In this document: one piece after another, positions 1-9,397 of the stretch
Numbering within the stretch: position 1 is the first letter of the stretch
How the letters are laid out: the number at the start of each line of letters is the position of its first letter
Origin: Methanocaldococcus vulcanius M7
GTDB taxonomy: Archaea > AGJL01 > Methanococci > Methanococcales > Methanocaldococcaceae
DNA: 64,000 bases
Direction of reading: 5' to 3'
Assembly: GCF_000024625.1 (NCBI RefSeq)
Contig: NC_013407.1
Coordinates: forward strand, 744,001-808,000
Made by a program: the position numbers and the translations under genes
The notes under the pieces: model-generated
Databases searched by the model: none
Told to the model about the DNA's origin: nothing
What the model saw: only the letters and a program-made list of their open reading frames with translations

Positions 1-904
1 TATTAATTAAAATCAGCACGGATCGTGATGGAAACTGAGATCAGGGGCAAAACTATTTATCTTTTTTATATTAAAATCAGCACGGATCGTGATGGAAACT
101 TGATTGCATCATTTCCATCGGATTCTGTGTTGTTTCAAATTAAAATCAGCACGGATCGTGATGGAAACACATCAAGATTAACTGAAGAGGAAGTTAATGT
201 TGAAATTAAAATCAGCACGGATCGTGATGGAAACACATCAAGATTAACTGAAGAGGAAGTTAATGTTGAAATTAAAATCAGCACGGATCGTGATGGAAAC
301 ACATCAGATATATACTTATTATACCACTGTGTTAATTAAAATCAGCACGGATCGTGATGGAAACTACCGTAATCTACTCCGAAGTATTTGCATAATTCAC
401 TGTATTAAAATCAGCACGGATCGTGATGGAAACACATCAGATATATACTTATTATACCACTGTGTTAATTAAAATCAGCACGGATCGTGATGGAAACTAC
501 CGTAATCTACTCCGAAGTATTTGCATAATTCACTGTATTAAAATCAGCACGGATCGTGATGGAAACACTTTTGAATTTACTTAATGATGGATGGAGATCT
601 GCATTAAAATCAGCACGGATCGTGATGGAAACATTTTATTTAGTTCTTCAACAACTCTTACAAGTTCATCAACATTAAAATCAGCACGGATCGTGATGGA
701 AACTTATGATAATTACCCTATAAATGCATTGTTAAAAATATTAAAATCAGCACGAGTCGTGATGGAAACCTTTGTTAGAGGAAAGTAAGTTATCAGCTTG
801 TTATACATTAAAATCAGCACGGATCGTGATGGAAACAAGAATACTCCTGCACTGCTATAAACTTGTTTAGTCCAATTAAAATCAGCACGTCTTGTAATAA
901 AAAA
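1..904 (+). CRISPR. CRISPR array 1, 3' portion; upstream part lies outside the window
   Basis: Fourteen copies of a 30-bp repeat that begins ATTAAAATCAGC and ends GTGATGGAAAC start at 6, 70, 139, 205, 271, 335, 404, 468, 537, 603, 674, 740, 807 and 875. They enclose 13 spacers of 34-41 bp. The copy at 740 has a two-base change (GAGTC for GGATC), and the last copy at 875-904 is degenerate after its first 15 bases. Degeneration at the high-coordinate end, the GGAAAC repeat ending and the layout of array 2 all say that the leader is to the left, before position 1, and that transcription is on +. Only 10 of the 13 spacers are unique: 169-204 equals 235-270, and the pair 301-334/365-403 is repeated at 434-467/498-536. 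No cas gene is in the window. Confidence 0.98.
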
Positions 905-966
905 GATAAAAGAAATTTGATTAATCAACTCTAAAAGAGACAGATTGCCTAACGTTATGATATAGG

Positions 967-1065
967 AATTAGGACAGATCCTATGGAACTTAAACTTTTT
1001 AAAGGATGTTTCTCTCATTTATAATTCTTTTAATTATCAAAATCAGACCTTTTTATGAATGTTAA
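967..1065 (+). repeat. Decayed CRISPR repeat copies trailing array 1
   Basis: After the degenerate repeat at 875 two weaker copies can be aligned by eye. The segment 967-989 matches the last 24 or so bases of the repeat with about five differences and two single-base gaps (GATCCTATGGAAC against GATCGTGATGGAAAC). The segment starting near 1036 keeps only the 5' part (ATCAAAATCAG). Their spacing of about 70 bp fits the repeat-spacer period. I read them as old leader-distal units losing sequence. Nothing else is recognisable between 905 and 1133. Confidence 0.55.
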
Positions 1066-1133
1066 TTCCTAAAAATTATATCAATTTTTATAAAAAATTA
1101 AGTTAAAATAGCCATCTTCAAAAAGTTTTAATT

Positions 1134-1760
1134 TTATTTAGAGTTGTTTTCTATAACTTTAAGAACTTCTAATCCGAATACTCTTGCGTAGTTAGGAGAT
1201 TGTGCAGTTATTATATTTCCATCAACAACGACTCCTTTATCCTCATATATTGCTCCATATTTTTTTAATTCTTCTATTGCCTCGGGATCTGGGAAGACAG
1301 TTGCTTTTTTACCCTTTAGAATACCTGCTCTTGCTAAAACAACAGGAGATAAGCAAATAGCTGCAACAACTTTATGATCTTCATAAAATTTCTTAACTAA
1401 GGATAACAATTCAGTATTATTCCATAGATATTCTTTGGAGCCGATCCCTCCTGGTATAACTATTGCCACATATTCGTTAGGGTTTACTTCATTTATGGTT
1501 TTATTTACAGTTATTTTATTTCCAAGCATACCTATGCATGTGCCTTTTTTTGTAGAGACGACATCTACTTTTAATCCATTTGCTTCAAATACTGCCATTG
1601 GTTCAAATAACTCCTCATCTCGGAAGTCCTTTGGAGCAATAACCATTAAAACTTTTTTATTACTCATAATTTCCCTCTTTTCGTTTGGAGAGGATGTGCA
1701 CATTGAAGAGAGTAGTGTAGTTATTATCAGCGCTATTAAGATCAATTTTAACTTTGCCAT
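1134..1760 (-). CDS. DJ-1/PfpI family protein with an N-terminal export or anchor segment
   Basis: The 208-residue protein has a PfpI/DJ-1 glutamine-amidotransferase-like fold from about residue 33: an acidic elbow (DEE, 48-50), the VIPGG strand near 101-105 and the nucleophile elbow AICLSP with Cys136. In PfpI proteases and DJ-1 chaperone/deglycase relatives the residue after this Cys is usually His; here it is Leu, so protease activity is doubtful. Residues 4-19 are hydrophobic and are followed by Cys21, which suggests a signal or lipoprotein-like anchor, although SSMC is not a standard lipobox. The GTGAG ribosome site lies just before this ATG, so the exported form is favoured over the internal Met32. 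It resembles MJ0967. Substrate unknown. Confidence 0.85.
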   Translation of the reverse strand: MAKLKLILIALIITTLLSSMCTSSPNEKREIMSNKKVLMVIAPKDFRDEELFEPMAVFEANGLKVDVVSTKKGTCIGMLGNKITVNKTINEVNPNEYVAIVIPGGIGSKEYLWNNTELLSLVKKFYEDHKVVAAICLSPVVLARAGILKGKKATVFPDPEAIEELKKYGAIYEDKGVVVDGNIITAQSPNYARVFGLEVLKVIENNSK

Positions 1761-1950
1761 GCTCTCACAAATAGTTCAACAATAGTTTATATGCATTTAG
1801 ATAATATTTTTTATTGAATGATATTTTATTATCATTATTGTCTTATATCTTAATCTTAAAAATTTTTATTTTATGTTATAACTTAAATTATATTAAAAAT
1901 TATATTAATTATTATTTAGTTTATTTAGTATATTTAGTTTAGGGATTGAC

Positions 1951-2742
1951 ATGATTGCGGTTGTATTTGATAGTGCTGGAACTCTTGTAAAGATTATGAG
2001 GGCAATTAAGAATCTAAAAAAGAATAAGTTTATTTGTAATAGGCAGACGGTTGATATTGTAGATGAAAAGGAAGGTAGGGCGTTAGTGATAATTAAGGAT
2101 GATCCTTTGGAGGTTGTAGATAAAGCAGATTCGGATATGTTAATATCCGATCTTTTAAAGAGTGCAAATATTGGAATATCATATTGCAATCCTCCAATAG
2201 ATAAGGAGGGAATTTTTAAAGATGAAAAAACGAGAGTTAAAGAGTTGCAAGATCCTCTAAATATTTTAAAGAGGTATGATGTTGAAACCGGATATGGTAG
2301 TGCGTTGATCGTTGATACAAGGTCTGGAGAAGTTGAATATACGATTGCAACTGCGGGATGCCTATTTAAAGAAGTTCCTGAGACCATTAGAAAATTAAAA
2401 GATATGGGAGTTGAGGTTTTCATTGCCTCGGGAGATAGGAAAGGATTTTTAAAGAAATTAGCTAAGATAACAGGAGTTAAAGAGGATCATATTTTAGCCG
2501 AGGCACATCAAAAAAAGAAAAAAGATCTAATTAAAAAATTAAAGAGTAGAGGTTATTTTACAATAATGGTAGGAGATGGAGCTAATGATGTTCCTGCAAT
2601 GTTAGAGAGCGATCTTTCTGTTGTAACTTTACAAAATGGAAATGTATCAAAAAAAGCTCTGGAAACTGCGGATGTAAAAATATATAACATAAGAGAGATC
2701 GTGGATATATGTAAAAAAATAAAAAATGAAAATAAAAAATGA
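1951..2742 (+). CDS. Soluble HAD-superfamily ATPase/phosphatase resembling P-type ATPase catalytic domain
   Basis: The 263-residue protein shows HAD motif I as D7-S-A-G-T11, a motif II Ser in FIASGD (about 158-162), basic motif III residues around 188-196 and motif IV GDGANDVPA (208-216). The last is the hallmark of P-type ATPases and phosphoserine phosphatases. There are no membrane segments, so it is cytosolic. It appears orthologous to MJ0968, described in the literature as a soluble P-type-ATPase-like phosphatase; the natural substrate is unsettled. AGGGATTGAC precedes the ATG. It is a single gene, divergent from the PfpI-like gene and convergent with apgM. Confidence 0.9.
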   Translation: MIAVVFDSAGTLVKIMRAIKNLKKNKFICNRQTVDIVDEKEGRALVIIKDDPLEVVDKADSDMLISDLLKSANIGISYCNPPIDKEGIFKDEKTRVKELQDPLNILKRYDVETGYGSALIVDTRSGEVEYTIATAGCLFKEVPETIRKLKDMGVEVFIASGDRKGFLKKLAKITGVKEDHILAEAHQKKKKDLIKKLKSRGYFTIMVGDGANDVPAMLESDLSVVTLQNGNVSKKALETADVKIYNIREIVDICKKIKNENKK

Positions 2743-2771
2743 AAGAGAAGATAAAAAAGGAAAATAAGTGG

Positions 2772-4010
2772 TTATGCTCCAAATTTCTCATTTCTTCCAG
2801 TTAGGTCTAATAAAATTTTCATAATATGTTCTCCTTTGATCCAGTGTAGGCCCCCCTTAGCACAAGAAAATTCGTTAAAGTTTTCAACATCATCAACTCT
2901 AACACTTTTTCCCCAGATAACTATCGGAATAGGATCAGCGGAGTGATCTTTCATCTCTATTGGAGTTGAGTGATCCCCTGTCAATACAAAGTAAACATCT
3001 TCTTTACTTATATGTTCAAAAACGTATGAAAGCATGTTATCTATCTTTTCTAAAACTTCTTTTTTAAGATCATAATTTCCGTCATGGCTTGCTTCATCTG
3101 CTCCCTTTACGTTAACTAAAACGAAATCATATTTCTTTAATGCATCAACTAATGCCTTTGCCTTACCCATAAAGTTTGTGTTTGGAGTTCCTGTGGCTCC
3201 TTCTACTTCTATTGGATCCAATCCGACCATTTTTGCAATACCTTTTATTAATCCAGTTCCACAAATACATGCTCCTTTCATTTTATATTTATCATAGAAT
3301 TTCTCAATTTTTGATACTACTCCTGCTCCTCTTGGAAGGATAATATTAGCCGGAGGTAGTCCTTTTTTTCTTCTTTCTTCGTTTATCGGGTGGTTGTTTA
3401 ATTTTTCATAAACTATTTTTAAGAGTTTATTTAAGATCTCTGCGGTTCTTTTTGCCTCTTTGGAATCATCGAGAGGTTTTATTTCATTAACTTTTACTCC
3501 TTCTTCGTGTGGATCTCCATCGCTTACTTTGCAAGATAGCCCTTCCCCTCTAAGAACTAAAACCCCCCTGTATCCTTTTGATGATTTGAATATAATTTTA
3601 ACTCCATCTATTTCCAAACCATCAATAACTTTTTCTAACTGTTCGGCTTCCTCAGGGCTGATTCTTCCCGCCCTTCTATCCAAAACTACAAAGTTTTCAT
3701 CAACAGTTGCAAAATTACATCTAAATGCTACATCTCCTTCTTTCAAATCTAAACCTACACCAAACGCTTCTAACGGCCCTCTTCCAGTGTAAACCTTGTA
3801 AGGATCATAGCCCAATATTGAAAGATGGGCTGTATCACTCCCGGGCCTTATTCCTATATCGATCGCGTTCATCAAACCACAGATTCCTTCCTTTGCTATT
3901 TTATCCATTGTTGGCGTTTTTGCATCCATTAGTGGAGTTTTTCCCTGCTCGTTTGGTCTATCTCCTAATCCATCTATTATAAATATTACGCATTTTTTTT
4001 CGTTCTTCAT
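2772..4010 (-). CDS. apgM: 2,3-bisphosphoglycerate-independent phosphoglycerate mutase, archaeal type
   Basis: Interconverts 3- and 2-phosphoglycerate in glycolysis and gluconeogenesis. The 412-residue protein belongs to the alkaline-phosphatase-superfamily aPGAM group. Visible signatures are IIDGLGDRP (about 11-19, first metal Asp), PGSDTAHLSILGYDP (56-70, with the catalytic Ser) and TGDHSTP near the C-terminus (metal binding). The GGAGG site 5 bp before ATG fixes the start. It is the last gene of a minus-strand operon with the GH15 and GH57 genes, starting 9 bp after the GH57 stop, which ties lower glycolysis to glucan breakdown. It looks like the MJ1612 paralog. Confidence 0.95.
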   Translation of the reverse strand: MKNEKKCVIFIIDGLGDRPNEQGKTPLMDAKTPTMDKIAKEGICGLMNAIDIGIRPGSDTAHLSILGYDPYKVYTGRGPLEAFGVGLDLKEGDVAFRCNFATVDENFVVLDRRAGRISPEEAEQLEKVIDGLEIDGVKIIFKSSKGYRGVLVLRGEGLSCKVSDGDPHEEGVKVNEIKPLDDSKEAKRTAEILNKLLKIVYEKLNNHPINEERRKKGLPPANIILPRGAGVVSKIEKFYDKYKMKGACICGTGLIKGIAKMVGLDPIEVEGATGTPNTNFMGKAKALVDALKKYDFVLVNVKGADEASHDGNYDLKKEVLEKIDNMLSYVFEHISKEDVYFVLTGDHSTPIEMKDHSADPIPIVIWGKSVRVDDVENFNEFSCAKGGLHWIKGEHIMKILLDLTGRNEKFGA

Positions 4011-4019
4011 AGTCCTCCC

Positions 4020-5417
4020 TCATGCAATTATAAACTCATTATCGTATTTGTCATTTTCACTACCACTACGATTCTTTTTATCATTTTCTTTTTCATTATA
4101 TATACTTTCCGCTTCTTCTAAGGAATTTAAATTTTTTTTCATTAAATCCTCTTTTTCTACTCGGTATAGCTCTACAGATCCATGCTCTTTTTTTCTTCTG
4201 TTAGATTTGATGTTTAGTAAGAGGGTTTTTATGTGATATTCGAAATCGTATAGGGTATTTAAATATGTTGCATATGCATCAAATGGAGTGTCAAAGTGGC
4301 TGAAATAGTTGTGAACGTTCATATCGCAAAGGCCTTTAATTGATTGATAGTAGAGATTATCGCTTGTTTGTAAAACTTTATAAATTTTATATATCTCCTT
4401 AAATTTCCCACACATTTTTAATTTTTCTTCATTCTTTTTTATAAATCTTCCAAGGGATTTTAATTTTTCAAAGGAAATTCTTTGCATTTCATTTCCAAGC
4501 CATGCACTCACATCCCTCTCAGTGTCAGCCCAAGATATTGTAGAGAACTCATGAACGTAGAGTTCTCCTCTTGGCTCTAATCTTTCTACAACTTCACTAA
4601 CATTGACAACTTCTAAGTGTTCATATTTTCCAATCTCTGCAGGAAGATGTTTTAAAAACTCAAATATTCCGGTTTCTTTCCAATGGTGCTCTCCAAACGT
4701 TTCATAATCCATATAAATATTTATAACCTCTCCAGGAGTTGAAGCTAACCATGTAGCGTATTTATCTGCTGTTAATGGATACTGATCCCAATCTTTTGCT
4801 GAAAATCTAAATCCAATATCATCACTTAATCGATAATTTCTTAAAAGAACTTTCATTCCATCTGGAGAGTGGTATAAGTAGTTTGGAGATCTCCATCCAA
4901 GTATTTTTTCAATTCCTTCTGTAAATATTGCTTCAAATCCAACATCTTTTGCGATTTTAGCAATTCTATTATTGTATATTAATTCAGTATTTCTAAAAAT
5001 TTTTGCTTTATAGTTAAATAGATCCTTATAAAGTTCTCTATGCATTTCAATATCTTCAATAAACTCCTCTTCATCCTCATATAAACTTGTTAGGGAGTGA
5101 TGATACGTTTCTGCGATCAACTCAACATTTCCAGTTTTTACAAGATCTTTAAAAAGGTCTAATACATACTCATTAAACTCTAAGGCCTGTTCTATGAACA
5201 CTCCTGTGATGGAATAGTTGACTTTAAAGTCATATTCATCTATCAAGTCCAATATAAGCTCATTTGTTGGAATGTAGCATTTTTCAGCTACTTTATTAAA
5301 CACTTCCTTATTTAATCTCACGTCCACGTATTTTTCCCAAAGGTTTGTTTTTTCCTGATCAATATCTTTATTCAATCTATGGGGTTGATGCACTTCAAAG
5401 TTGAATGTTAGTAGCAT
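4020..5417 (-). CDS. GH57 family alpha-amylase-like glucan hydrolase
   Basis: GH57 proteins act on alpha-glucans (amylase, branching enzyme or glucanotransferase). Seen here: HQPHR near the N-terminus (family motif 1), an FRNTEL segment that fits the region of the nucleophile Glu, and MDYETFGEHHW, which fits motif 4 with the acid/base Asp. The likely start is the ATG of MLLTFNF at 5417, about 465 residues, preceded by GATGAT. An upstream TTG at 5447 gives ten more residues with no better ribosome site. The C-terminus is a charged, low-complexity tail rich in Lys, Glu and Asn. It lies 70 bp after the GH15 gene in the same operon and has no signal peptide, so it probably works on internal glycogen. 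MJ1611-like. Exact specificity cannot be read from sequence. Confidence 0.9.
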   Translation of the reverse strand: MLLTFNFEVHQPHRLNKDIDQEKTNLWEKYVDVRLNKEVFNKVAEKCYIPTNELILDLIDEYDFKVNYSITGVFIEQALEFNEYVLDLFKDLVKTGNVELIAETYHHSLTSLYEDEEEFIEDIEMHRELYKDLFNYKAKIFRNTELIYNNRIAKIAKDVGFEAIFTEGIEKILGWRSPNYLYHSPDGMKVLLRNYRLSDDIGFRFSAKDWDQYPLTADKYATWLASTPGEVINIYMDYETFGEHHWKETGIFEFLKHLPAEIGKYEHLEVVNVSEVVERLEPRGELYVHEFSTISWADTERDVSAWLGNEMQRISFEKLKSLGRFIKKNEEKLKMCGKFKEIYKIYKVLQTSDNLYYQSIKGLCDMNVHNYFSHFDTPFDAYATYLNTLYDFEYHIKTLLLNIKSNRRKKEHGSVELYRVEKEDLMKKNLNSLEEAESIYNEKENDKKNRSGSENDKYDNEFIIA

Positions 5418-5487
5418 ATGTATCATCTCAAAATGATTTTTCTTCAATTATTTGGCTAAAACACGTAAAATATTTTTTAAAACATTT

Positions 5488-7335
5488 TTACGGAATGAAT
5501 ACATTGTCATTCTCATACACATAAATAAGGAACATTGCATTGCTCCATCCTAATGGAATTGCGGATATTGGCACGCCTAATTCTTTATGAATCTGTTCTG
5601 GAAACAGACCGTCAAAGCTGTATTTAACTGCCCAATCAAACAATTTTTTAGATTTTTCAATATATGGTTTCCTTTTATCTTTATCAACCCCTTTACTTTT
5701 TAAAACGTTATATAATCTTCTATAATATAAAGAAAGCCATAGTGTAGTTATTATCCAAGGATTTCCTCCAAAGTATGTATCTTCAGGGTATCTTCCAATC
5801 CCTCCAACTTTGTAGTTAAATGCCTTCTCGATGGATTCAGCTGTCTTTATCATTCTTTCATCATCAACTGCTATTAAGTTGAAAGGATAACTTAAACCCA
5901 AAATGCTTGTATCGATCTCTTTATTTAGAGGATTTATTGATTTTGCGAACCTTTCTTCATCTTCTAAGTAAAATCTCTTAGGGACCTCTTTTTTTAGATA
6001 TTCTAAGGTTTTACCCCAATGTTTAACATCTTCTCTTTTATTTACCGCTTTGCTCATACTGTATGCACATTTCAATCCTGCATAGACCGCTCCGATTGTA
6101 TATGCAAAGACACCAAATTTCTCCTCCCATAGATCAAAGCATGGGGTAAAGTTTAAAGCAACATTATTTAAATAATTTCCAGCTTTTTCTATATTTTCCC
6201 AATATCTTTCAACGAATTTTCTATTTCCAGTTAGCCGATAATGAACATCCATTGCCCAAAGTAGAGATCCAATCTGATCGTTCTGTATAGCAGTTAGCCG
6301 AGGTTTTCCATTTACATAATAGTTTTGTAGCCAAGAACCATCTGCATTCTGTATTTTTGACATAAATTCAAAGAATCTGTCTGAGACCCCTCGTATTCCA
6401 AATAGATCAAGGGCTATTGAGATATAGCTTCCATCTCTTCCCCAAACATATCTATAATCTGGATACAGGGAAGGAGCTGCGATTATTCCTCCTTCCTTAT
6501 CACAAAGCATTAATAGGGCCATTAATGCTCTTTTTGTTATGGAGTATATTTTATAATTCTGTCTTAGTTCTGGATGTATTACCCTATTTATTTTTTCTAT
6601 AATGTTTTTCCAATAGTTTAGTGATAGATTTTTTATATTTTCGCTATTGTTTTTTATAATTCTAAGTTGTTCAGTTATAATTGATAGATCTCCATCAAAT
6701 TTTTGGGGGAGTATGTAGATGTTAAATGCCAATGTTCTATTTTTATCTATTTCAATATTCCAAGAAATTGCACTATCAGTTAAAATACCTGAGCTTTCTC
6801 TATGTTCTTTCAAGATACCATTTTCTATATCGATATATGCACTGGTTTTGCTATATCTGTTTCCACACTGAAATGAGTCGATTTTTTTATCACTTCCTAT
6901 GCAAAAGATGTATTTTCCATTACACTTAACAATACAGTCCTCATCCTCGATATATTTGACTGTATTAACTTCAGGATTTTCTCCAATCCTTAAATTTTCA
7001 TAAAAAAATAGTTTGAATCTTATTTTTTCATCAAGTTTGTTTTTTATATAGATACGTTTTATTAAAACGTTATGGGAGACAGGAACAAAGTCCTTTACAG
7101 TTAATATGATCTTTTCATCTTCTAAGATCGTCTTAAATATATTTGTTTCTCCAATATACTTTTGTGTTATGTTCCAGTCCTCATCCCAGTGCCACTTTAC
7201 CTTATTATCGTATATTGCCAATGCAGAGTCAAAGAAGTGTGTCTCATAGCCAATGTGGGGATAGAACATATACTCAATTTCCCCATAATCTCCAATTTTC
7301 GTTAATAGGCAGTTATTTCCAACGATCCCTCCCAT
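5488..7335 (-). CDS. GH15 family glucoamylase-like protein
   Basis: Predicted to release glucose from the non-reducing ends of alpha-glucans, or possibly to act on trehalose, as some archaeal GH15 members do. About 615 residues. The N-terminal third is the beta-sandwich domain typical of prokaryotic GH15 enzymes. The C-terminal (alpha/alpha)6 domain contains RYVWGRDGSY, a DLWEEKFGVFAY segment with the likely general acid Glu, and GLFPEQIHKE with the likely base Glu. The start is the ATG at 7335 because GTGAT lies 4 bp upstream; the earlier GTG codon is part of that ribosome site. First gene of the GH15-GH57-apgM operon. No signal peptide. MJ1610-like. Confidence 0.93.
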   Translation of the reverse strand: MGGIVGNNCLLTKIGDYGEIEYMFYPHIGYETHFFDSALAIYDNKVKWHWDEDWNITQKYIGETNIFKTILEDEKIILTVKDFVPVSHNVLIKRIYIKNKLDEKIRFKLFFYENLRIGENPEVNTVKYIEDEDCIVKCNGKYIFCIGSDKKIDSFQCGNRYSKTSAYIDIENGILKEHRESSGILTDSAISWNIEIDKNRTLAFNIYILPQKFDGDLSIITEQLRIIKNNSENIKNLSLNYWKNIIEKINRVIHPELRQNYKIYSITKRALMALLMLCDKEGGIIAAPSLYPDYRYVWGRDGSYISIALDLFGIRGVSDRFFEFMSKIQNADGSWLQNYYVNGKPRLTAIQNDQIGSLLWAMDVHYRLTGNRKFVERYWENIEKAGNYLNNVALNFTPCFDLWEEKFGVFAYTIGAVYAGLKCAYSMSKAVNKREDVKHWGKTLEYLKKEVPKRFYLEDEERFAKSINPLNKEIDTSILGLSYPFNLIAVDDERMIKTAESIEKAFNYKVGGIGRYPEDTYFGGNPWIITTLWLSLYYRRLYNVLKSKGVDKDKRKPYIEKSKKLFDWAVKYSFDGLFPEQIHKELGVPISAIPLGWSNAMFLIYVYENDNVFIP

Positions 7336-7626
7336 AAAAATCACGCTTTGTTGTTGATAATAAGAAATTTATTTCCCTTTATTTTAATTTTTATATATTT
7401 GCTCCATATCTGGTTTTCATTCTATAATGTTATTTTTCATGTTATTTCAATATTGATTCAATAAAAGAAACGGATCTAAATTTTGATATTGATTAATTAT
7501 AAAATTAAAATAATAAATTATAAATTGAACTTATATAGTCGGTATTAACTATTTTATTTATTTTGATAATTTTATTTAATATCTAATAATACTAATATAT
7601 AATTACTTTAATATTCCAATTTTGAT

Positions 7627-7842
7627 TTAATTTTTTAATTTTATAGTCCATTTCTTTTCATCTTTTAAAACGCATATTTTATCCTCTCGAGCCAGCCATC
7701 CAATAGCCATTTTCACGATGTTAGAATTGTATCCCTCTTTTCTCAACGCTCTTTCAATTTGGGAGAGGGATTTTTCTCCATCTTCTAACAGATGATAAAC
7801 CCTCCCTGCGGTTTCTCCAATTTTTGCCCAGAGATCCTCCAT
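7627..7842 (-). CDS. Small winged-helix domain protein (DUF2582-like)
   Basis: A 71-residue protein that is essentially one winged helix: helices around KIGETAGRVYHLL and LSQIERALRK, a recognition-helix region NIVKMAIGWLAREDK, and a basic wing (KDEKKWTIK). Small proteins of this type occur widely in archaea and bacteria and are presumed to bind nucleic acid. The GGTGATAAT site before ATG is ideal. It sits alone between the GT4 and GH15 genes with AT-rich gaps of about 220 and 290 bp, so a role in regulating the glycogen genes is possible but not shown. Confidence 0.8.
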   Translation of the reverse strand: MEDLWAKIGETAGRVYHLLEDGEKSLSQIERALRKEGYNSNIVKMAIGWLAREDKICVLKDEKKWTIKLKN

Positions 7843-8059
7843 ATTATCACCAAAAGTTTTAAAAACTCCTTTTATTCTTAATGATCACTGTTAGATTCGT
7901 CTATTTTTCTCGTTAATTATTCATCTTAATTATTTATATCAATGTTTAATAATTATATCAATTTTTCTATATACTTCCAAATCTTTAATATCACAATTTT
8001 TCAGTTAATTTGATCGCTCAACTTAATCATCCTTATCTATTTATACATCTTATATTGTG

Positions 8060-9229
8060 TTATTTCATCATATCTATCGCAATATTGTAAACATCCACAG
8101 TTTCTTTGGCAATATTGTCCCAACTGTATTTTTCATAAACATCCTTTTTTGCATTTTGAACTATATAGTTCCTCAAACCCCAATCCGACAAGACCCTATC
8201 AACTCCCCACGCAATAGAATTCGGGTCTTTTGGATAAACCCATATTCCATTAACTTCGTGCTGTATTATCTCCTTTAAACCTCCAACGGAACTAACTACA
8301 ACAGGGGTTCCCGCAGCCATTGCCTCCAAAGCAACTATACCAAACGGCTCATACACAGAGGGTATTACAACAACATCCGCAGAGTTGTAAAGTTTTTTTA
8401 ATGTTTCCCCATTTACAAACCCCAAAAATATAACCTTATGCCTTATTCCCAACTGATAACAAATATCTTCTAAATAGTCCCTCATATCTCCTGAACCAGC
8501 GATTACTAATTTTGCATTATGCTTCTCCAATATTTTTGGCATTGCTCTTATTAAATATTCTATTCCTTTTTGATATGTTAATCTTCCAACAAATAGAATC
8601 ATCTTTTCATCATCTTGAACTCCTATACTTCTTCTAAAATTCATCTTTTCTTCCCAACTTAGATTAAGATCGAATTCCCACGGGTTTATTCCATTATAAA
8701 TAACTTTAACCTTATCTTCTGGTGTATTGAAGGTAGAGCAGACCTCTTCTTTTAAAGATTTACTTACTGTTATAACCTGACAAGATTCATATGTGGAAAG
8801 ATATTCTAATCCAAATATTGTTCGAGAATCGTCAGAGTATATTCCTCCACATCTTCCGATTTCAGTGCTGTGAATGGATTGGACGTAGGGCATTTTACAG
8901 ATGTGCTTTAAATTTGCCCCAACAAAGTGTGTCATCCAATCGTGGCAGTGCACAACATCATATTTTCCTATTCCTAAAATTCCAAGCTTTTTTTCCATTT
9001 CCTCAGCCATTAGCATACTCCACGTTAAAAAGTGAGGATGAGATATGGGCTTTACTCTGTAAACGTTGACTCCATTAATATTTTCGTAGTCGGGCATGTC
9101 ATATCCCACAGTTATTACATCTACCTCATGTCCATTTCTAACTAACCCTTCTGCTAATCCCTTGCAATGAATCGCAAGCCCTCCTACGATTCTTGGCGGA
9201 TACTCCCAAGTTATCATAGCAATTTTCAT
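8060..9229 (-). CDS. Family 4 glycosyltransferase (GT-B fold)
   Basis: The 389-residue GT4 retaining glycosyltransferase has an N-terminal domain starting MKIAMITWEYPP with the glycine-rich acceptor loop VGGLAIHCKGLAE, and a C-terminal donor-binding domain with VGRLTYQKG and the E-x7-E signature in PSVYEPFGIVALEAMAAGTP. It is encoded divergently from the GT5 glycogen synthase. It could take part in alpha-glucan synthesis, as archaeal GT4 glycogen synthases do, or transfer another sugar; the sequence does not decide this. Start supported by GATGGTATTATG. MJ1607-like. Confidence 0.9.
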   Translation of the reverse strand: MKIAMITWEYPPRIVGGLAIHCKGLAEGLVRNGHEVDVITVGYDMPDYENINGVNVYRVKPISHPHFLTWSMLMAEEMEKKLGILGIGKYDVVHCHDWMTHFVGANLKHICKMPYVQSIHSTEIGRCGGIYSDDSRTIFGLEYLSTYESCQVITVSKSLKEEVCSTFNTPEDKVKVIYNGINPWEFDLNLSWEEKMNFRRSIGVQDDEKMILFVGRLTYQKGIEYLIRAMPKILEKHNAKLVIAGSGDMRDYLEDICYQLGIRHKVIFLGFVNGETLKKLYNSADVVVIPSVYEPFGIVALEAMAAGTPVVVSSVGGLKEIIQHEVNGIWVYPKDPNSIAWGVDRVLSDWGLRNYIVQNAKKDVYEKYSWDNIAKETVDVYNIAIDMMK

Positions 9230-9397
9230 AATACCATCATTTAGATTTTTAAATATGATGTAAATCTTAGAAAGGTATAAAAACTATCTAATAGATACTT
9301 TAAATTAGATGATATAAAAAGATTGTGATACGTTATACATTATTATATCTTACATTAAAAATTAAAAGCATAATTTCGCGTTTTCAAAGTGATAGCC

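Noticed and set aside
25-788. Several open reading frames of 60-105 codons running through array 1
   Set aside because: They consist of the repeat translated over and over; the array structure explains them.
713-1018. Minus-strand 101-codon frame over the end of array 1
   Set aside because: Overlaps repeats and their relics, no ribosome site and no recognisable domain.
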